Assembly (NCBI GenBank): GCA_902760595.1
Contig: CACWHI010000035.1
Coordinates: 1-36,507 of the forward strand
Length of the DNA stretch: 36,507 nucleotides
From: an uncultured Eubacteriales bacterium
Lineage (GTDB): Bacteria; Bacillota; Clostridia; Christensenellales; Aristaeellaceae
Direction: 5' to 3'
Shown: positions 31,317 to 36,507 of the stretch, in pieces
Numbering within the stretch: position 1 is the stretch's first letter
Layout: every line of letters begins with the position of its first letter
Program-made: the position numbers and the translations under genes
Notes under the pieces: generated by a model
Seen by the model: only the letters and a program-made list of their open reading frames with translations
What the model was told of the DNA's origin: nothing
Databases searched by the model: none

Positions 31317-32114
31317 ATGGACATGAAAGCGTTCTCTCTCGAAGGCAAGATCGCGTGGATCACCGGCGCGAGCTACGGCATCGGCTTCGCCATCGCGGAA
31401 GCGTACGCCTCCGCCGGTGCGACCATCGTTTTCAACGACATCAATCAGGAGCTCGTCAACAAGGGCCTGGCGGCTTATCAGGAAAAGGGCATCAAGGCCC
31501 ACGGCTATGTCTGCGACGTGACCAATGAGGAAGCGGTGCAGGCGCTGGTCAAGCAGATCGAAGAGGAAGTCGGCGTCATCGACATCCTGGTCAACAACGC
31601 GGGCATCATTCGCCGCATCCCCATGATCGAAATGAGTGCCGCGGACTTCCGCAAGGTCATCGACGTCGACCTGAACGCGCCCTTCATCTGCGCGAAGGCG
31701 GTCATCCCGTCCATGATCAAGAAGGGTCACGGCAAGATCATCAACATCTGCTCCATGATGAGCGAGCTCGGCCGCGAGACCGTGTCCGCCTACGCGGCGG
31801 CCAAGGGTGGCCTCAAGATGCTGACCCGCAATATCTGCTCCGAGTACGGTGAGTACAACATCCAGTGCAACGGCATCGGGCCTGGCTACATCGCCACCCC
31901 GCAGACCGCTCCGCTGCGTGAGCGCCAGCCGGACGGCAGCCGCCATCCCTTCGACCAGTTCATCATCGCCAAGACGCCCGCCGCGCGCTGGGGCGACCCG
32001 ACGGACCTGCAGGGCCCGGCCGTGTTCCTGGCCTCCGATGCCTCCAACTTCGTCAACGGCCACATCCTCTACGTCGACGGCGGCATCCTGGCCTATATCG
32101 GCAAGCAGCCGTAA
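31317..32114 (+). CDS. kduD: 2-dehydro-3-deoxy-D-gluconate 5-dehydrogenase (KduD), SDR family
   Basis: NAD(P)-dependent reduction of 3-deoxy-hexodiulosonate, the KduI product, to 2-keto-3-deoxygluconate. A classical 265-aa short-chain dehydrogenase: cofactor loop TGASYGIG (16-23), NNAG (93-96), catalytic S146, Y159 and K163 (YAAAK). The substrate lid ends with PAARWGDPTDLQGPAVFLASDASNFVNGHILYVDGG. Gluconate 5-dehydrogenases are close relatives; linkage to kduI favours KduD. AAGGAGG lies 8-9 nt upstream. The next gene follows at 21 nt. Confidence 0.92.
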   Translation: MDMKAFSLEGKIAWITGASYGIGFAIAEAYASAGATIVFNDINQELVNKGLAAYQEKGIKAHGYVCDVTNEEAVQALVKQIEEEVGVIDILVNNAGIIRRIPMIEMSAADFRKVIDVDLNAPFICAKAVIPSMIKKGHGKIINICSMMSELGRETVSAYAAAKGGLKMLTRNICSEYGEYNIQCNGIGPGYIATPQTAPLRERQPDGSRHPFDQFIIAKTPAARWGDPTDLQGPAVFLASDASNFVNGHILYVDGGILAYIGKQP

Positions 32115-32135
32115 CGGCCTGCGAAGGGAGATCAC

Positions 32136-32981
32136 ATGCAGACTTTGACTCAGATCGGTCTGCGCCTGCACGACGGCGCGCCCGGCACCCTGGCCGAGCG
32201 CGCGTCTGTCGCGAAGGCGCAGGGCTTTACCTGCTGCCACCTGGCGCTGTCCAAGACCATGGGCAAGCAGTATATGGAAGCGTCCGCGCTGACGCCCGGC
32301 TTTGCCCGGCGGGTGCTCAACGACCTGCAGGGCCTGGATACGGCTGTGCTGGGCTGCTACCTGAACCTGGCGACCCCGGACATGGACGAATACCGCGCCG
32401 CCGTGGCCAAGTACGTGGCGCACCTGCGCTTCTCGCGCTGGATGAACGCCGCGCTGGTGGGCACGGAGACCGGCGACCCGAACAAGGAATACAAGTACGA
32501 TCCCGTCCTCAGCCATACCGAAGCGTCGCTGGACCTGTTCATCCGCCGGCTGGCGCCGGTGGTGGAGGCCGCTGAAAAGCTAGGCGCGATCATCGCCATC
32601 GAGCCGGTGTTCCGCCACATCGTGTGCGACGGCCGCCGCGCGCGCCAGGTGCTGGACGCCTTCAAATCCCCGAACCTGGGCATCATCTTCGACCCGGTCA
32701 ACCTGCTGGACGCGTGCAACCTGCCGGACGCGCGGCGCATCATCGACGAGGCCATCGACCTGCTGCAGGAGGACGTGCTCGTCGTGCACATGAAGGATTA
32801 CGTGCTCAAGGATGACGGCGGCATGAAGGCTGTGGCGGCGGGCACAGGCCTGATGGATTACAGCGCCGTGGCCGAGTTCGTCCGCGCGAAGAAGCCCTCC
32901 GTGCAGATGACATTGGAGAATACGACCGCGGAAAACGCCGAACAGGCGCGGGAGTTTGTGCGCAGCCTTGTCGAAGGCTGA
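32136..32981 (+). CDS. Sugar phosphate isomerase/epimerase (AP endonuclease 2-like TIM barrel)
   Basis: A 281-aa xylose-isomerase-like TIM barrel. Probable metal ligands lie in AIIAIEPVF (Glu), GIIFDPVNLLD (Asp), LVVHMKDYV (His/Asp) and MTLENTT (Glu), the usual spacing for the family. No signal peptide. The exact substrate is not clear; its place directly behind kduD suggests an uronate or keto-sugar intermediate. The preceding GAAGGGAG supplies the ribosome site. Confidence 0.83.
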   Translation: MQTLTQIGLRLHDGAPGTLAERASVAKAQGFTCCHLALSKTMGKQYMEASALTPGFARRVLNDLQGLDTAVLGCYLNLATPDMDEYRAAVAKYVAHLRFSRWMNAALVGTETGDPNKEYKYDPVLSHTEASLDLFIRRLAPVVEAAEKLGAIIAIEPVFRHIVCDGRRARQVLDAFKSPNLGIIFDPVNLLDACNLPDARRIIDEAIDLLQEDVLVVHMKDYVLKDDGGMKAVAAGTGLMDYSAVAEFVRAKKPSVQMTLENTTAENAEQAREFVRSLVEG

Positions 32982-33002
32982 TCCGGCCTCTGGGGGTAAG
33001 TA

Positions 33003-33701
33003 ATGGCGAAGAAAAAAATGATCATGATCGCCGACGACGAGATCGGCATCCATGAGAGCCTGCGGATCTACCTGACCCGTGAAGGGTACGAGGTGTTTTC
33101 CGTGTTCCGCGGCGACGAGGTCATGAGCGCCTTTGAGCGGATGCGGCCCGACCTGGTCATCCTGGACATCATGATGCCGGGGCGCTCCGGCACGCAGGTG
33201 TGCACGGATATCCGCGCGGTCAGCATGACGCCGATCATCATCCTGACGGCCAAGGGCGAGGAGGTCGACAAGCTGCTGGGCTTCGCGCTCGGCGCGGACG
33301 ATTACATCGTCAAGCCCTTCAGCCCCCGCGAGGTGGTCAGCCGCATCGCGGTCATCTTCCGCCGCCTGAACCGGATGGAGAGCGAGCCGGACGACCAGCA
33401 GCTGACCATCGGCAACACCAGCATCGACCTCAAGTGCTATGAGGTGCGCGTGGACGGCCAGCCGGTGGTGCTTTCGCCCAAGGAGGTGGAGATCCTGCAC
33501 CTGATGGCCAGCCATCCGCGGCAGGTCTTCACCCGCGAACAGCTGCTGGATAATATCTGGGGCTTTGATTTCGACGGGGATCCGCGCGTGGTGGATACCT
33601 CCATCAAGCGGATCCGGAAAAAACTGCCCGAGGACGCGGGACTGGTGCTGAAATCGGTCTACGGCGTCGGGTACAAAGCGGAGCCTGAAGAGGATGCGTA
33701 A
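33003..33701 (+). CDS. OmpR/PhoB-family response regulator
   Basis: A 232-aa transcriptional regulator. The receiver domain has the acidic pair D11-D12, phospho-acceptor D55 (LVILDIMMPG), T82 and K104 (VKPFSP). The C-terminal winged helix (~residues 130-228) shows LSPKEVEILHLMASHP, FTREQLLDNIWGFDFDGDPRVVDTSIKRIRKKL and GVGYK. It overlaps the sensor kinase gene by 8 nt. It starts 21 nt after the TIM-barrel gene, so it may be part of the uronate operon; target genes unknown. Confidence 0.93.
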   Translation: MAKKKMIMIADDEIGIHESLRIYLTREGYEVFSVFRGDEVMSAFERMRPDLVILDIMMPGRSGTQVCTDIRAVSMTPIIILTAKGEEVDKLLGFALGADDYIVKPFSPREVVSRIAVIFRRLNRMESEPDDQQLTIGNTSIDLKCYEVRVDGQPVVLSPKEVEILHLMASHPRQVFTREQLLDNIWGFDFDGDPRVVDTSIKRIRKKLPEDAGLVLKSVYGVGYKAEPEEDA

Positions 33702-35421
33702 GCTGCGCGAGCTACCCCTGCTCACCCAATTCGGACTGATGATTGTGCTGCTGCTGATCATTTCGGCAGCAGCGCTTTGGCGTATCAGCGGCCAGCTGTC
33801 GGAGACCACCTTCACCGAATCGGACCAGGCGGAGCTTGTCCGGGCTACCGAGACGGCGGAGGAATGGGCAGAGCGGCTGGAAAACGGAATGGCGGACCGC
33901 GACGCGGTGCAGCAATGGGTGAATCCGGAGCTGAATCCCGGACAGGTCTTTATGATGCTGCTGGATCCACAGAAACAGGTCATCGCCTTCTCGGACAACG
34001 GCGTGGCTTACTTCGGCCGTGAGCGCGTACAGCGCCTGGTGCGCAGGCTGGAGCGCGAAGGCCAGTTCAGCCTGACGGAGCGCGATACCGGCACCTGGGC
34101 GCTGGTGGTCGGCAAAAAAACGAGGGCGGGCTATTACATCCTCGCCGGCAAGCCGACCCGCGAATACCGCAATTCCCTGACCAATTACCGTAACCGCCTG
34201 GTGGTGTGGATGATCCCGTCGCTGCTGCTGTTCAGCGGGCTGCTGCTGGTCCTGAGCCAGGTATCGGCAGGGCCGCTGCGTAAGCTGAAGAGGGCTGCGC
34301 AGGCGGTGGAGCACGGGGAGCCGGTGCATCTGGATACGGATATGCCCGGCGAAGCGGGCGCGGTGGCGCTCGCCTTCAACCAGATGTCCAAGCAGGTATC
34401 CGCGACGATCACCGCGCTGGAGCGTGAAAGCGACAGCAGACGGCAGCTGCTGGAGGCGCTGGATGAAGGCATCATCGCTCTGGACCCGGACGGGGAGCTG
34501 ATGGAAAGAAACAGCGCGGCGAATAAGCTGCTGGGGGAGGGTACAGCCGCCTGGAACGAAGTCATGGACGCGCTCAGGCAGGCCCTGAAGCTCCGCCAGC
34601 CCGGACGCCGCCGGATCCGGGTGGGGGAGGACACGCTGGAGGCAGCCATCACCCTGCTTCCCGCCGATAGCGGGAAGAACGGCGTGATGGCCGTTATCCG
34701 CGACATCACCGAGGCGGAGCGGCTGGAACGTACGCGCTTCGAGTACGTGGCGAACATCTCCCATGAGCTGCGCACGCCCCTGGCGAACATGCGCGGCCTG
34801 TCCGAGGGCCTGCGCGACGGGCTGGTGACGGACGAGCAGGAGCGCATGCGCTATTACGGGATCATCGTGGACGAGGTGCGCAGGCTTTCTCGCCTGGTCA
34901 ACGACCTGCTGGAGCTGTCCGGGCTGCAGTCGAATCCTGCGGCCTTCGAGATGGAGCGCGTCCAGCCCACGGAGGTCATGTTTGAGCTGTTTGACCTGAA
35001 CAAGCAGATGTTTTCGGACAATCATCAGGCCTTGCTCCTGGATGTCCCGAAGGAGGACCTGCCGGAGATCATCACGAATGAGGACCGCCTGAGCGAGGTG
35101 CTGACCATTTTCCTGGACAACGCCAGAAAGTACACGCCCGCCGGTGGGCAGATCACCCTGGGGGCGCAGGTGGTGACCACAGACGGCCTGGAGACGGGCA
35201 TCCGCTTCTATGTCCGCGACAACGGCATCGGGATCGATGAGGAAGCCCAGCGGCATATCTTCGACCGGTTCCACCAGGCGGACAAATCCCACGCCTCCAA
35301 GGGCAGCGGCCTCGGCCTGTCCATCGCGCGGGAGATCCTGCTGAAGATGAACGTGGAGATCGCGCTGAAGAGCGAGCCCGGGAAGGGCAGCGAGTTTTCA
35401 TTTATATTGCCTGTACCCTGA
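33694..35421 (+). CDS. Sensor histidine kinase
   Basis: Membrane sensor for the response regulator just upstream. Order of parts: membrane helix ~13-30, extracytoplasmic sensor region ~31-168, membrane helix ~172-190, HAMP ~192-245, PAS ~253-345, HisKA with phospho-acceptor H357 (ANISHELRTPLANM), and HATPase with N box FLDNARKYTP, G1 DNGIGID and G2 GSGLGLSIA. The layout resembles PhoR/WalK-type kinases. 575 aa. The start, with GAAGAGG upstream, lies within the end of the regulator gene. Confidence 0.94.
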   Translation: MRKLRELPLLTQFGLMIVLLLIISAAALWRISGQLSETTFTESDQAELVRATETAEEWAERLENGMADRDAVQQWVNPELNPGQVFMMLLDPQKQVIAFSDNGVAYFGRERVQRLVRRLEREGQFSLTERDTGTWALVVGKKTRAGYYILAGKPTREYRNSLTNYRNRLVVWMIPSLLLFSGLLLVLSQVSAGPLRKLKRAAQAVEHGEPVHLDTDMPGEAGAVALAFNQMSKQVSATITALERESDSRRQLLEALDEGIIALDPDGELMERNSAANKLLGEGTAAWNEVMDALRQALKLRQPGRRRIRVGEDTLEAAITLLPADSGKNGVMAVIRDITEAERLERTRFEYVANISHELRTPLANMRGLSEGLRDGLVTDEQERMRYYGIIVDEVRRLSRLVNDLLELSGLQSNPAAFEMERVQPTEVMFELFDLNKQMFSDNHQALLLDVPKEDLPEIITNEDRLSEVLTIFLDNARKYTPAGGQITLGAQVVTTDGLETGIRFYVRDNGIGIDEEAQRHIFDRFHQADKSHASKGSGLGLSIAREILLKMNVEIALKSEPGKGSEFSFILPVP

Positions 35422-35445
35422 AATGAACGGAAGGAGGTATCCAGG

Positions 35446-36327
35446 ATGCGACTGTACGGCGCATTGGAGGCGGGCGGCACGAAAATGGTGGCCGCGGTAT
35501 TCGACGAGAACGGCGAGGTTGTGGACCGGGAAGTGTTCCCGACCCGGACGCCGGGGGAGACCATGCCGGAGCTGACGGTGTATTTTAAAAGGTTCCCGCT
35601 GGCCGCGCTCGGCGTCGCCTCGTTCGGCCCGGTGAATCTGAACAGGAAATCCCCGACCTATGGCTGTATCACGGCGACCCCGAAGCTGGCCTGGCGGAAC
35701 TATCCGATCCTCTCCGATTTCCGGGACGCGCTCGGCGTGCCTGCCGGCTTCGACACGGATGTCAACGCGGCCGCGATCGCCGAGACGGCGCTTGGCGCGG
35801 GCAGGGGACTGGAAAACGTGCTTTACGTGACCGTCGGGACGGGCGTCGGCGGGGGACTGGTCATCAACGGGAAGCCGGTCCACGGGCTGATCCATTCCGA
35901 GATCGGGCATATCCGCGTACAGGTCAGTCCGGACGACCCGATGCCCGGGGGAAACTGTCCCTACCACGGCCCGTGTTTGGAGGGGATGGCGGCGGGCCCG
36001 GCCATCGAAAAGCGCTGGGGCGTTCCCGCCCGCGAACTTCCGCCGGAGCATCCGGCCTGGGCGCTGGAGAGCGACTACCTGGCTCAGCTCTGCGCTACCG
36101 CGATGTTCACCTTCTCCCCGGAAAGGATCATCCTGGGCGGCGGCGTGATGCAGCAGGAGTTCCTCTTCCCGCTGATCCGCGAGAAGACGCTGAAGCTGCT
36201 GAACGGCTATCTCTGTCATCCCGCCGTCAACAACGGCCTCGCCGATTATATCGTCGCGCCCGGCCTGGGTACGGCCAGCGGCATCACCGGAGCCTACCTG
36301 CTGGCGAGGGAAGCGGTAAAAGAGTGA
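35446..36327 (+). CDS. ROK-family sugar kinase, fructokinase-like
   Basis: A 293-aa ATP-dependent sugar kinase. The N-terminal phosphate loop is EAGGTK (8-13) and the catalytic base is D105 in GFDTDVNAAA. The ROK zinc site is H155 (IGHIRV), C171, H174 and C177 in CPYHGPCLEGMAAGPA. This CPYHG form is typical of the fructokinase branch (YdhR/GmuE-like). AAGGAGG precedes the ATG; the gene starts 24 nt after the kinase gene, so cotranscription with the regulators is likely. Confidence 0.92.
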   Translation: MRLYGALEAGGTKMVAAVFDENGEVVDREVFPTRTPGETMPELTVYFKRFPLAALGVASFGPVNLNRKSPTYGCITATPKLAWRNYPILSDFRDALGVPAGFDTDVNAAAIAETALGAGRGLENVLYVTVGTGVGGGLVINGKPVHGLIHSEIGHIRVQVSPDDPMPGGNCPYHGPCLEGMAAGPAIEKRWGVPARELPPEHPAWALESDYLAQLCATAMFTFSPERIILGGGVMQQEFLFPLIREKTLKLLNGYLCHPAVNNGLADYIVAPGLGTASGITGAYLLAREAVKE

Positions 36328-36351
36328 AGCTTGAAGAGTGGATAGTGGAGC
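36317..36351 (+). repeat. Dispersed GAGTGAAG-type repeat after the ROK gene
   Basis: Second copy of the repeat at 30994-31027. It includes the last codons and stop (TGA 36325-36327) of the ROK gene. Confidence 0.65.
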
Positions 36352-36358
36352 TGCGGAG

Positions 36359-36381
36359 GAAGCCGCGCGGTGCGCGGCTTC
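36359..36381 (+). terminator. Hairpin after the ROK gene
   Basis: A perfect 10-bp stem GAAGCCGCGC / GCGCGGCTTC with a 3-nt loop, 31 nt after the stop codon. The downstream bases are A-rich rather than T-rich, so it is a weak terminator candidate or a processing stop. Confidence 0.55.
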
Positions 36382-36409
36382 AAAAGAGATTCAGGGATCG
36401 GCTATAATA

Positions 36410-36507
36410 GTGACTGTTCAGTCGTAGACTGAACAGTCACCGCATGGGGGTCTTGCGACCCCCCTACGGAACCCCCCAACGGTGTTTCCTGTCGCCCTGA
36501 CGGGCTC
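36410..36507 (-). mobile_element. Partial MITE-like element (right end, inverted orientation)
   Basis: Reverse complement of 13542-13639 with one mismatch in 98 bp. It starts with the same palindrome (GTGACTGTTCAGTC, GTA loop) and runs off the window. The flanking 8 bp are CTATAATA. They include TATAAT, so the insertion lies right at a possible -10 box of a gene outside the window. Confidence 0.88.

Noticed and set aside
36410-36507. Window as a complete circular plasmid or phage-like molecule closed at the repeat
   Set aside because: The 8-bp flanks of the two partial copies differ, no replication or mobilisation genes occur, and the content is chromosomal (dnaK, tyrS, tRNAs).

Overview
The window looks like a chromosomal segment from a GC-rich member of the Bacillota, class Clostridia, most likely an uncultured gut or rumen anaerobe. 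The evidence is a hrcA-grpE-dnaK-dnaJ operon with a CIRCE operator, a Bacillus-type PurR, CotH-family proteins, a QueT-type membrane protein, an antibiotic-resistance-type ABC-F with a leader peptide, and sigma-A promoters with almost invariant 17-bp spacers. Species-level placement is not possible from the sequence alone. Both ends of the window lie inside copies of the same repeat element, as expected if this is a contig that broke at repeats.

Layout. (1) 115-5526: a Ugp-like ABC importer (binding protein and two permeases with unusual N-terminal extensions) followed by a glycerophosphodiester phosphodiesterase. (2) 5542-7026: a ProXp/PrdX-type tRNA deacylase and a SagB-type nitroreductase. 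(3) 7040-8230: a visibly AT-richer island with a secreted Trp-repeat protein (seven Trp exactly 11 residues apart), frameshifted near its 3' end, and a SMI1/KNR4 (SUKH) protein; together these resemble an effector/immunity cassette. (4) 8311-13256, minus strand: the heat-shock operon, with a CIRCE site and promoter. (5) 13319-13647: a complete 313-bp MITE-like element with 14-bp imperfect terminal inverted repeats and a perfect 8-bp target duplication. (6) 13660-16966: a divergent pair, a HECTH-motif putative metallopeptidase (minus) and tyrS-purR (plus). (7) 17008-21216: an operon of an MFS sugar-type transporter, a membrane-anchored GDPD, a membrane-anchored endonuclease/exonuclease/phosphatase-fold enzyme and an alpha/beta hydrolase. 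(8) 21239-21483: tRNA-Gln(CTG) and tRNA-Glu(CTC). (9) 21502-23241: an ABC-F gene preceded by a three-codon leader ORF and alternative hairpins. (10) 23361-28476: a VOC protein, then on the minus strand a secreted metallophosphoesterase and two tandem secreted CotH paralogues. (11) 28552-30095: a QueT-like protein and an acyltransferase-fold protein lacking its catalytic residues. (12) 30092-36327: a hexuronate catabolism cluster (kduI, DUF4177, kduD, a TIM-barrel isomerase) running into a two-component system and a ROK sugar kinase.

The genes suggest a saccharolytic, lipid-headgroup-scavenging anaerobe. Unsaturated uronates from pectin or glycosaminoglycan breakdown would pass through KduI and KduD to 2-keto-3-deoxygluconate, and glycerophosphodiesters would be imported and cleaved by the Ugp-like system. 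The features most worth following up are the MITE family, the Trp-hendecad/SUKH cassette, the ABC-F attenuator, the permease N-terminal extensions and the dead-acyltransferase homologue.
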